Positions 1 to 6,662 of a stretch of DNA of 12,701 nucleotides are shown here, in pieces. The notes below the pieces were generated by a model. The model saw nothing but the letters and a program-made list of their open reading frames with translations. It ran no database searches and was not told the DNA's origin. Position 1 is the first letter of the stretch; the number at the start of each line of letters is the position of its first letter. The stretch comes from JBFLYO01 sp040756745 (GTDB taxonomy: Bacteria; Bacteroidota; Ignavibacteria; UBA10030; UBA6906), in the NCBI GenBank assembly GCA_040756745.1, contig JBFLYO010000053.1:1-12701 (forward strand), read 5' to 3'. The position numbers and the translations under genes were made by a program.

Positions 1-590
1 GGAGTTCGGGCTACTATTTCACCTGGTCGGGCGGCGCAGCGATTCCCGGGATCGAGAACAACGTCCAGTGGACCGACTACTGGAACTTCGATATGAGGAT
101 CACGAAGACTTTTGATCTGGGCCCCCTGAACCTGCAGCTCTTCGCGGACATTTCCAATCTCTTCAATTTCAGATACCTGACGACCTATGGATTCGCCACC
201 GGGACCGACTATAATGAATACCTCCAGTCGCTTCATCTGCCGGCGTTCAGCGCAGACCTCGACAGGCAGATCGGCTATGTGAACATTTCGGGCGACGATC
301 GTCCGGGCAATTACAGAAAGGATGGGGTCGCGTTCCAGCCGATCCTCGCGTATCGCACGTACAGTGCGATCACGCAGATCCAGAGCCCCCAGGCCAGGCC
401 GTTCTATTACGCGGCTGACCAGAACCAGTACTATCAGTGGGTCAGCAACGCCTGGCAGCCGGTCGATCCCGCCCGATTGCAGCAGGTGCTGGATGACAAG
501 GCGTATATCGACATGCCGAACCAGGAGACATTCTGGTTCCTTAACCCCCGGAGTATATTTTACGGGGTACGCCTGACGTTCGACTTCTGA
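1..590 (+). CDS. TonB-dependent receptor-like outer membrane protein, C-terminal part (5' end outside window)
   Basis: The reading frame is open from the left edge (first full codon at 3) to the TGA at 588-590, about 195 residues. The methionine at 93 is therefore internal and not a start. The visible part has the alternating aromatic/polar pattern of beta-barrel strands. It includes 'WNFDMRITKTF' followed by 'LNLQLFADISNLFNF', a typical penultimate-strand signature of TonB-dependent receptors, and it ends in 'FYGVRLTFDF', with the terminal Phe that BAM-inserted barrels use. A long insertion between the last strands is rich in Tyr, Gln and Asn and is probably an extracellular loop. The plug, TonB box and most of the barrel lie outside the window, so the substrate cannot be inferred. 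It is followed after 20 nt by the 716-aa exported protein, so it is likely the first visible gene of the same operon. The family call is good; the subfamily is unknown. Confidence 0.8.
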   Translation, partial: SSGYYFTWSGGAAIPGIENNVQWTDYWNFDMRITKTFDLGPLNLQLFADISNLFNFRYLTTYGFATGTDYNEYLQSLHLPAFSADLDRQIGYVNISGDDRPGNYRKDGVAFQPILAYRTYSAITQIQSPQARPFYYAADQNQYYQWVSNAWQPVDPARLQQVLDDKAYIDMPNQETFWFLNPRSIFYGVRLTFDF

Positions 591-610
591 CAAAGAACAA
601 CGAGGACACA

Positions 611-2761
611 ATGAATCGCTCGTCTTACAGGGTCCTTCTCGCCCCGGCACTTACGGCGTTCTGCATCCTCCTGGGGGGCGGCCAGGAGAGTGCATGGGCC
701 CAACAGGCAGTAAAATGGATGTCCGCCGGATCACTGCACAACTGGTTCTCGAGCATGGGGTGCGAGATCGAGGTGGGACGCTCCGCCAACGCCGATCAGC
801 AGGATGGCCTGCAGTGGCCGGCGTGGTATCCGTATCAGGACATGCAAGCGGCCAAGGGTCTCTGGCTGGGTGTGACGAACTACACCGATGCAGCCGGCAC
901 CAACTGGCCGTACAAGGTCGTCCATGTCGGACCGCGTGTGCGGGGGATCGGAGAGTTTATCCCGATCACCTTTGAGATGGTCAGCAAGTATGCCCCTCCG
1001 GAAGTCATGGTGGACGGCAATGTCTCCGAGGGAAAGACCGTGGAAAACGAACGGGTTGACCCGACGCAGAAGCCGGACCGGATGATCATCAACGTGGTGA
1101 ACACGGCCATCGGCGTCACGATGACACGGAAGATCATGCAGTTCAGCAACCAGTATCACGACAACTACATGATCTACGATTACACGTTCACGAATACAGG
1201 CAACATCGATGCCGACCCGGAAATTGAGCTCCCGAGCCAGACCATTACCGGGTTATACGTGTACTACCAGTACCGCTACTCGGTGGTTGCGGATACGCGC
1301 TACGTGATAGGGAACCCGACGAGCTGGGGAAAGAATGCGATGAACGATACGCGGGGCGACGGGTTCATTCTGCCGACGACGGGAACAGAGGACACGGATG
1401 ACGCCGTCACCGTGCTGGGCTACAGTGCGCCCCATATGCGCATTCAATACGTGTGGCACGGGAAGTTCCCGCCGTTCACTTCCTACGACAACATCGGCGG
1501 CCCGATCTGGGTTCCGTACTATGACCCCACCGATACGACGGGCCGGCTTGGCGCGGCGCAGTTCGTCGGGCACGTGACCATTCACGCAGATGCTTCCGCC
1601 ACCGACAACAGTGACGACTTCTCCCAGCCGCGGACAACGTCGTGGGAGGGATCGGATGAGCCGAACACCTCCAACAACGATCAGTTCAACCTCACCCGGA
1701 TGACCAGCGAGTACACCGAGTGGATGCAGCGCGGGCACAATCTTCCCCGCCATGCCTGGTATGTTGAGCCGGCCGGCAAATTCGACGAACCGACAGGCGA
1801 TCCGGCGCCAAATACCCCTTGGGCCCCGAGCGGATCTGCAGGCGGTTATTCGAATGCCGACGGGTACGGACCCTATACGCTGGCTCCGGGACAAAGCATC
1901 CATCTCGTCCTTGCGGAGGGCGCGTCCGGGCTCAGCCGCGAGGCCTGTATCCGGATCGGCCGCTGGTACAAGGCCAACCGTGCCAGCAACGTTGCGCTCT
2001 ACGACAAGGCGAAGAATGATTCGGTGTTCACCGGGAGGGACTCGCTGTTTAACACGTTCCGTCGTGCGATTGCAAACTTTCATGTCAACTACGATATTCC
2101 TGCAGCGCCGGCTCCCCCCTCGATATTCAACGTGACGAGCGGCGATCCGATCAATCTCTCATGGGACGTGGATAATCCCGGCGACCCCAATCTCACGGGA
2201 TTCAGAATCTACCGGGCAACCGGACGGTATGACGCCGAGTACTCCCCCATCGCTACGGTCGGCCCTGCGGTGCGGTCTTTCAATGACGCGACCGCACAGC
2301 GCGGCGTGGCGTACTATTACTATATCTCAACGATCGGCAACCCCGCTCTCAACACGGGGGCCGGCCTCACGCCGCTGGATACGCTCTTTAGCAACCGGGT
2401 CTACACACAAACGTTCATCCCCGCCTACCTCAAGCTGAAACGGCCGCCGGGGGGTTCGATGAGCGAGATTCGTATTGTCCCCAACCCCTATATTGTCTCC
2501 TCGGATTCCAAGAACCTTCGGTTTGAAGGGGAACCGGACAAGATCGCGTTCTACAACATCCCCGGGCGCTGCAGGATCAGCATATATACGGAACTCGGGG
2601 AGAAGATCAATGAGATTCTCCACACCGACGGCAGCGGTGACGAATACTGGAATTCCATCACGTCATGGCGGCAGATTGTCGTAAGCGGCATTTATATCGT
2701 GGTATTCGAAGACCTGGATACCGGGCAGCGGGCGATCAAGAAGCTCTCGGTTATTCGATAA
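611..2761 (+). CDS. Exported protein with fibronectin III-like domain and divergent T9SS-type C-terminal domain
   Basis: This 716-residue protein of unknown function has a signal peptide that probably cleaves after 'SAWA' (residue 30). Residues about 35-495 form a large region rich in Tyr, Trp, Asp and Asn that I do not recognise; it contains beta-rich segments such as 'NYMIYDYTFTNTGNID'. A fibronectin type III-like domain covers about 497-600 ('INLSWDVDNPGDPNLTGFRIYR'-type strands). A C-terminal module covers about 618-716. It starts 'IRIVPNPYIV' and ends 'VVSGIYIVVFEDLDTGQRAIKKLSVIR'-like, which matches the fold of T9SS/FlgD-Ig-like sorting modules but lacks the usual 'NYPNPFNP'. The protein is therefore probably secreted or surface-attached. 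The ATG at 611 is preceded by a weak GAGGA (602-606). The gene sits 20 nt after the receptor and 19 nt before the PorV-family gene, suggesting that the three products work together at the outer membrane. Confidence 0.75.
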   Translation: MNRSSYRVLLAPALTAFCILLGGGQESAWAQQAVKWMSAGSLHNWFSSMGCEIEVGRSANADQQDGLQWPAWYPYQDMQAAKGLWLGVTNYTDAAGTNWPYKVVHVGPRVRGIGEFIPITFEMVSKYAPPEVMVDGNVSEGKTVENERVDPTQKPDRMIINVVNTAIGVTMTRKIMQFSNQYHDNYMIYDYTFTNTGNIDADPEIELPSQTITGLYVYYQYRYSVVADTRYVIGNPTSWGKNAMNDTRGDGFILPTTGTEDTDDAVTVLGYSAPHMRIQYVWHGKFPPFTSYDNIGGPIWVPYYDPTDTTGRLGAAQFVGHVTIHADASATDNSDDFSQPRTTSWEGSDEPNTSNNDQFNLTRMTSEYTEWMQRGHNLPRHAWYVEPAGKFDEPTGDPAPNTPWAPSGSAGGYSNADGYGPYTLAPGQSIHLVLAEGASGLSREACIRIGRWYKANRASNVALYDKAKNDSVFTGRDSLFNTFRRAIANFHVNYDIPAAPAPPSIFNVTSGDPINLSWDVDNPGDPNLTGFRIYRATGRYDAEYSPIATVGPAVRSFNDATAQRGVAYYYYISTIGNPALNTGAGLTPLDTLFSNRVYTQTFIPAYLKLKRPPGGSMSEIRIVPNPYIVSSDSKNLRFEGEPDKIAFYNIPGRCRISIYTELGEKINEILHTDGSGDEYWNSITSWRQIVVSGIYIVVFEDLDTGQRAIKKLSVIR

Positions 2762-2780
2762 CTATGACTCCGAGGGTCCA

Positions 2781-3791
2781 ATGAGAATCAGAATACGCGG
2801 CATTCTTCTAATCGTCTCCCTCCTCGCGGCAGGGACGCTTCAGGCCCAGCAGAAGCTGGCGCAGACAGGCATGAAGTTCTTGAGCGTGGGGTCCGACGCC
2901 CGCGCAGTTGCGCTGGGTGAGGCGATGACAGCGATCGAGTTCGGTTCGGCGGCGATGATGTACAATCCGGCAGGGATGGCCCGGGTGGCCGACCGTGCGG
3001 ACATCCGCTTGTCGAACCTCCAGTATATAGCGGATATCCAGCATTACGTCGGCAATATCGCAATCTCGCCCGCGAAAGGCGAGTATGGCGTGCTCGGGTT
3101 TTTCGTTCAGTACGTAGACTACGGAATGTTTGAGGGGACCATCCGATCTGATAATGCCCAGGGGTATCTCGATATGGGCGCGTTCTACCCCTCGGCCATG
3201 GTGATAGGGGCGAGTTACGCGCGCGCGCTGACCGACAAATTCTCCGTCGGCGGAAACGCAAAGTACGTCGAGCAGACACTTGGCCCGAGCGTCAACGAGC
3301 TCGATGCGAATGGGTATGCGATCTTTTCCAAGAACAGCGCGCACGTATGGGCGTTTGACTTCGGCCTCCTCTACCGGACCGGGTTCAAGAGTCTGAACTT
3401 CGGTATGGTAGTGCGGAATTTCTCGCAGGAGGTGACGTTCCAGGAGGAGGGATTCCAGCTCCCCCTCAATTTCAAGATCGGGGTCTCGATGAATATCTGG
3501 GATTTCGTCGAGCAGGAGAACGCTGACCATGCGCTCCTGCTGGCATTCGATGCCGAACACCCCCGTGATTATGTTGAAACGGTGAGATTTGGCATCGAGT
3601 ACCGGATGATGGATTTCCTCGCTCTGCGGGTCGGACGGGTCTCTCCCCAGAGTGAGTACTCCTGGAGCTACGGCATAGGACTCCGAAAGCAGGCGGACGA
3701 GGCGACGATGGGGATCGGCTTCGATTATGCATATACGCCCTTCGGGTTGTTCGGCGATGTGCACCGATTCACTTTGCAGATTGCACTCTGA
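2781..3791 (+). CDS. PorV/PorQ-family outer membrane protein
   Basis: This 336-residue protein has a signal peptide (hydrophobic 'ILLIVSLLAAG', likely cleavage after 'LQA' at residue 22). The mature N-terminus 'KLAQTGMKFLSVGSDARAVALGEA' is the hallmark start of the PorV/PorQ (UPF0164-like) family and is followed by the conserved 'AAMMYNPAGMA' (about 57-67). The rest is amphipathic beta-strand sequence typical of a 14-stranded barrel, ending in 'RFTLQIAL'. Known family members (PorV/LptO and PorQ) are outer membrane components of the type IX secretion system. PorV shuttles cargo to the attachment complex, and many genomes carry several paralogues next to substrate genes. Its place between the exported protein with a sorting-like domain and a surface lipoprotein suggests a dedicated partner for this operon rather than the housekeeping PorV, but that is inference. 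A GAGGG (2772-2776) lies just before the ATG. Confidence 0.85.
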   Translation: MRIRIRGILLIVSLLAAGTLQAQQKLAQTGMKFLSVGSDARAVALGEAMTAIEFGSAAMMYNPAGMARVADRADIRLSNLQYIADIQHYVGNIAISPAKGEYGVLGFFVQYVDYGMFEGTIRSDNAQGYLDMGAFYPSAMVIGASYARALTDKFSVGGNAKYVEQTLGPSVNELDANGYAIFSKNSAHVWAFDFGLLYRTGFKSLNFGMVVRNFSQEVTFQEEGFQLPLNFKIGVSMNIWDFVEQENADHALLLAFDAEHPRDYVETVRFGIEYRMMDFLALRVGRVSPQSEYSWSYGIGLRKQADEATMGIGFDYAYTPFGLFGDVHRFTLQIAL

Positions 3792-3836
3792 CGGCTGCGT
3801 GACGTTTCGTCTATGTAAACAAACCACGACATTCCC

Positions 3837-5057
3837 ATGAACACCTCGTCTTACTATATTCTCGGACTCCTCCTGGCGTTGGGGGCGGCCTCCGGCTGCA
3901 AAGAGGATGCGCCGCCGAGCCTGTGGGATCCCAACTACGTGAGCGGGCCACGGCCAACGGTAACGAGCATTGATCCGTCGGCGAATGCTCTGGCGGGCGT
4001 TACGATGCTAACTATCACCGGGACGAACTTCTCCGCGGTGCCCGGGAACAATCTCGTCTTCTTCGACTATCTTCTCGCGCCGGTCCTGCAAGCGTCCACC
4101 ACGCAGCTGCAGGTGAAAGCTCCGATCTTGGCAAAGGACTCGATCATGGTGAAGATCGCCGTCTTACGTGCCGACCTCTACAGCAGCCCGTACCTGTACA
4201 GATTGCTGCCTGCTACGGAAGACAAGTTCGGGAACCTCTCGGGCGCAGAGGAAACGGTGAGTCTGGAGTGTGACACAGCAGGAAACGTTTATGCATCGAT
4301 GATCAGCAGCGGGGCCGGAGTCGGCGTGTGGAAGTTCACACGCGATGGCGTTCGCGGCGGCGCAGCATATTCGCCGGTCTTTAGCCCATCTGTCGCGAGT
4401 TGGCGCGGAATGAAGTTTGGCCCGGGAGGCGCTCTCTTTTGTGTTGCGGGGCGGAACGTGATTTTCCGGATCCCACCCGGAGGGGGAGCTCCTGCCACCT
4501 GGCTCGTGGGGAGTGGTCTGTCGTCACTCAATGATCTGGATTTCGACCAGAACGGTAACATCTGGACCGGGGGATCGCCAGCAACGTCCGTCTTCAGGGT
4601 CAAATCCGACAAAACTGTGAAAGCCTTTCCGTTCGTGGGAACGGTCCGCGCCGTGCGAGTGTACAATTCCTATCTCTATATCGGCGGCAAACGCGATTCC
4701 CTGGAGAAAATCTGGCGCTTCCCTATCGTAGCTGATTCTCTGGGTGCGCAGGAGGAGTACTTCAACTTTTCTTCCCTGTATGGCCCCAATTCGTTCGGCG
4801 TGTTTGCCCTGACGTTCGACACGAACGGAGATATGTATGTGGGAACCAACGCTTCCGCTGGCATTGTGGTTGTTCACCCGACCGGCACGAGCGAGGAGTA
4901 CTATCCCGGGCTGCTCTTCGCATCGACGGCATACCTGACGTGGGGGAACGGCGCTGACCTTTTCCAGAGCCGTACCGGCACGGCAGAACCCAAGGCGATG
5001 GTGAAGATCAATACACAGAAGTCCAGCGCGCCATATTACGGGAGAACGTTGCCATAA
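3837..5057 (+). CDS. Lipoprotein with IPT/TIG domain and probable beta-propeller
   Basis: This 406-residue predicted lipoprotein has an N-terminal hydrophobic stretch 'YILGLLLALG' leading to the lipobox 'ASGC', with the acylated cysteine at residue 21. Residues about 39-124 form an IPT/TIG (Ig-like) domain: 'PTVTSIDPSANALAG...LTITGTNF' is the classic opening, followed by 'NNLVFF' and a closing 'SPYLYRLL'. From about 130 to the end, repeated motifs such as 'DFDQNGNIWTGG' and 'FDTNGDMYVGTN' suggest an NHL/SMP-30-like beta-propeller. No enzyme residues could be assigned and no T9SS sorting domain is present, so the protein is probably held at a membrane by its lipid. It follows the PorV-family gene by 45 nt and is the last gene of the first operon, because a 195-nt gap follows. 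IPT-domain lipoproteins beside TonB receptors often bind glycans (SusE/F-like logic), but the ligand here is unknown. Confidence 0.75.
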   Translation: MNTSSYYILGLLLALGAASGCKEDAPPSLWDPNYVSGPRPTVTSIDPSANALAGVTMLTITGTNFSAVPGNNLVFFDYLLAPVLQASTTQLQVKAPILAKDSIMVKIAVLRADLYSSPYLYRLLPATEDKFGNLSGAEETVSLECDTAGNVYASMISSGAGVGVWKFTRDGVRGGAAYSPVFSPSVASWRGMKFGPGGALFCVAGRNVIFRIPPGGGAPATWLVGSGLSSLNDLDFDQNGNIWTGGSPATSVFRVKSDKTVKAFPFVGTVRAVRVYNSYLYIGGKRDSLEKIWRFPIVADSLGAQEEYFNFSSLYGPNSFGVFALTFDTNGDMYVGTNASAGIVVVHPTGTSEEYYPGLLFASTAYLTWGNGADLFQSRTGTAEPKAMVKINTQKSSAPYYGRTLP

Positions 5058-5217
5058 CACGCATCAATCACAACAACAGGAGGATCCTCTGGAACCAAAA
5101 CATGAAAATGTGTGAGCGCAGCGTAATCTTCATTCACTCATAATCTTTCAACGAACCCTGTAAGGAGGTGATTCTCCAGGCAAATTTGCTAGTTTGCTTT
5201 TTGTGTCACTAATTCAC

Positions 5218-5233
5218 AAGTGTTCTAACACTT
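5218..5233. repeat. Short perfect inverted repeat upstream of the secreted beta-propeller gene
   Basis: AAGTGTT and AACACTT (7-nt arms) flank a CT centre. As RNA it would fold into a 6-bp stem with a 4-nt loop. It ends 6 nt before the AGGAGG ribosome binding site. It overlaps a looser TTGTG/CACAA inverted repeat (5201-5205 and 5215-5219). It could be an operator or a translation-modulating hairpin; chance occurrence cannot be excluded. Confidence 0.4.
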
Positions 5234-5239
5234 CACATC

Positions 5240-5245
5240 AGGAGG
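5240..5245 (+). promoter_or_regulatory. Strong ribosome binding site (AGGAGG)
   Basis: This is a consensus Shine-Dalgarno with a 7-nt spacer to the ATG at 5253, and it fixes that start. It is the strongest such site at a start codon in the window; the other genes have weak sites or none. This suggests the beta-propeller protein is translated efficiently. Confidence 0.75.
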
Positions 5246-5252
5246 CAAGACG

Positions 5253-6557
5253 ATGAAACCATACTCTGTGCTTGCGGTGGTCCTGCTGCTGGTGGTCGCT
5301 GTGAGTGCGAATGCACAATGGCAATTTGTGAAGGCCTTCCCGGACACAAGCTTCAAGCTGCCGTCTGGCGTTAACAATGGCATCGCCGTTGATCCGGCAG
5401 GAAAGGTGTGGATTCAGTCATTCAGTGGTTCAAACGACAGCTTGGCGCCCGGAGTCAAGACCGGTTGTATCTACGTTTTCAATCCGGATGGTACGCCGAC
5501 CGCCTTCTCGCCGATCAAGGTCTTGAGCGGTGTGGATCAGAATGGTGCCGCGGTGACGGACACGCTGAATGGTTCCGGGTATGGTATGCGGGTGAACCCG
5601 GCGAATGGGAACATCCTCTCCGTGAAATGGAGTTACAGGGTCTGGGAGATTGACTACAACACGGGGGCGGGCATCAGAAGGATCCAGCACCCCATCCCCG
5701 GCTATACCAGCTCGCTTGCGAGCGTCGCTGCAGACAGTCTTGGGGAGATTTTTGTTGGGCCTGTCCTTCCGGGCGCCGGCGTTGCAATTCTGAATCCTGA
5801 TTTCACGGCTGCCGGTTCAGTCGTTGCCTCAGTTGGTGGTTACGGCAGGGACATTCTGGTCTCAAAAAACGGCAACGATGTCTATGTGCCACGGTTCGAT
5901 ATGAGAAAAGTGTACGTGTATCACAGCGACAACGGCTCGCTGGGTCCCTATGCCCTGTCGGATTCCATCCTTACGCAACTCGTTGTGGAGACGATGGCCT
6001 GGCACCCGAAAACAGGCTATTTGTGGGCCGGGTCAGGCAACACGGTTTCAGGCCTGCCGGATACGGGCTACACCCCGTACGCCTGGTACGCCTACAATCT
6101 GAACACCAGATCGATCGTTGACAGCATTGTATGGAACGGACCGATCGACGTTGATCCGAGACCCCGCGGGATAGCCTTCAGCCCGGCAGGTGACACAGCC
6201 TATGTGGCTGAGTTTAACGCCAGTACGATCCCTTGCGTCCAGATGTTCCGCAGGGTCCCCACCAGCGTCGAACTGGTGAACAACCTGGTACCGGACGGGT
6301 ATTCCCTGTCGCAGAACTACCCGAACCCGTTCAACCCGACCACCGAGATCGAATTCTCGATCCCGACTGCGGGCTTCACCACGCTGAAGGTATATGACCT
6401 CCTCGGCAAGGAAGCGGCGACGCTCGTCAACGAGCAGCTGAACCCGGGCACGTTCAAGGCGCGGCTCGATGGCTCGCGTCTCGCATCCGGCACGTACATC
6501 TACCGGCTGACCTCCGGCTCAGCGCAGATCTCACGGAAGATGCTGCTGCTGAAGTAA
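5253..6557 (+). CDS. Secreted beta-propeller protein with T9SS type A sorting domain
   Basis: This 434-residue protein has a signal peptide ('VLAVVLLLVVAVSANA', cleavage after residue 21). The body (about 23-335) contains recurring blade-like motifs: 'NGIAVDPAGKVWIQS' (42-56), 'YGMRVNPANGNILSV' (110-124), 'VAADSLGEIFVGP', 'MAWHPKTGYLWAGSG' and 'RGIAFSPAGDTAYVAEF'. This is the pattern of NHL/YVTN/SMP-30 beta-propellers. No catalytic residues can be named. Residues 350-434 are a complete type A sorting domain ('QNYPNPFNPTTEIEFSIP', then 'LKVYDLLGKE' and a terminal 'SRKMLLLK'), so the protein should cross the outer membrane by T9SS and be surface-anchored or released. It is flanked by a 195-nt leader and a strong terminator, so it is probably monocistronic with its own regulation. 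The end encoding the sorting domain is more GC-rich than the body. The function is unknown; the secretion route is well supported. Confidence 0.85.
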   Translation: MKPYSVLAVVLLLVVAVSANAQWQFVKAFPDTSFKLPSGVNNGIAVDPAGKVWIQSFSGSNDSLAPGVKTGCIYVFNPDGTPTAFSPIKVLSGVDQNGAAVTDTLNGSGYGMRVNPANGNILSVKWSYRVWEIDYNTGAGIRRIQHPIPGYTSSLASVAADSLGEIFVGPVLPGAGVAILNPDFTAAGSVVASVGGYGRDILVSKNGNDVYVPRFDMRKVYVYHSDNGSLGPYALSDSILTQLVVETMAWHPKTGYLWAGSGNTVSGLPDTGYTPYAWYAYNLNTRSIVDSIVWNGPIDVDPRPRGIAFSPAGDTAYVAEFNASTIPCVQMFRRVPTSVELVNNLVPDGYSLSQNYPNPFNPTTEIEFSIPTAGFTTLKVYDLLGKEAATLVNEQLNPGTFKARLDGSRLASGTYIYRLTSGSAQISRKMLLLK

Positions 6558-6588
6558 TGTAGTTGCTGTGCGGTTGTCCACGTTCACG

Positions 6589-6626
6589 GAAGAGGCATCT
6601 GGCGCATTCCGGCCGGATGCCTCTTC
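6589..6626 (+). terminator. Hairpin terminator after the secreted beta-propeller gene
   Basis: GAAGAGGCATC (6589-6599) pairs perfectly with GATGCCTCTTC (6616-6626) around a 16-nt GC-rich loop. The following tract AAGTTCTTGTTCTC is T-rich but not a pure T run. The hairpin starts 31 nt after the stop codon and separates this gene from the next cassette, so an intrinsic terminator is the simplest reading. The stem is symmetric and could work in either direction. Confidence 0.7.
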
Positions 6627-6662
6627 AAGTTCTTGTTCTCGCCAGGGGAGTGTCACAGCAGA

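Larger units (their letters stand above)
5058..5252 (+). promoter_or_regulatory. Intergenic leader, probable promoter/5' UTR of the secreted beta-propeller gene
   Basis: This is the only sizeable gap in the first half of the window, and it is visibly more AT-rich than its neighbours. It holds a 10-bp palindrome GAGGATCCTC (5080-5089), a perfect 11-nt complement of the 16S rRNA tail (AAGGAGGTGAT, 5162-5172) with no convincing start codon after it, a 10-bp palindrome GCAAATTTGC (5180-5189), and an inverted repeat at 5218-5233 just before the true ribosome binding site. I could not find a clear Bacteroidota-type -33/-7 promoter (TTTG / TAnnTTTG); TAGTTTG at 5190-5196 is one base short of the -7 form. 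The region probably carries the promoter and perhaps a structured leader for the next gene. Confidence 0.45.

Noticed and set aside
93..590. Treating the ATG at 93 as the start of a 165-aa protein
   Set aside because: The frame is open through the left edge and upstream residues continue the barrel-strand pattern, so this is the tail of a longer receptor.
1253..2083. A 276-codon open frame on the - strand within the 716-aa gene
   Set aside because: It lies wholly inside a well-formed exported-protein gene. The translation shows no recognisable domain.
2808..3827. A 339-codon open frame on the - strand covering the PorV-family gene
   Set aside because: It is a shadow of a convincing + strand gene in GC-rich codons. 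Its translation is rich in Arg, His and Glu with no family match, and it lacks a signal peptide.
5080..5089. Palindrome GAGGATCCTC as a terminator for the first operon
   Set aside because: It has no loop and no following T tract, so it cannot form a usable RNA hairpin. It is more likely chance.
5102..5143. A 13-codon leader peptide in the intergenic region
   Set aside because: The nearest AGGAGG (5078-5083) is 18 nt from the ATG, too far. The peptide shows no run of a single amino acid that would suggest attenuation.
6633..6662. TTG at 6633 as the start of the GHL10 gene
   Set aside because: It lies directly after the terminator hairpin and adds ten polar residues before a clean signal peptide. 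The ATG at 6663 has a purine-rich site upstream.
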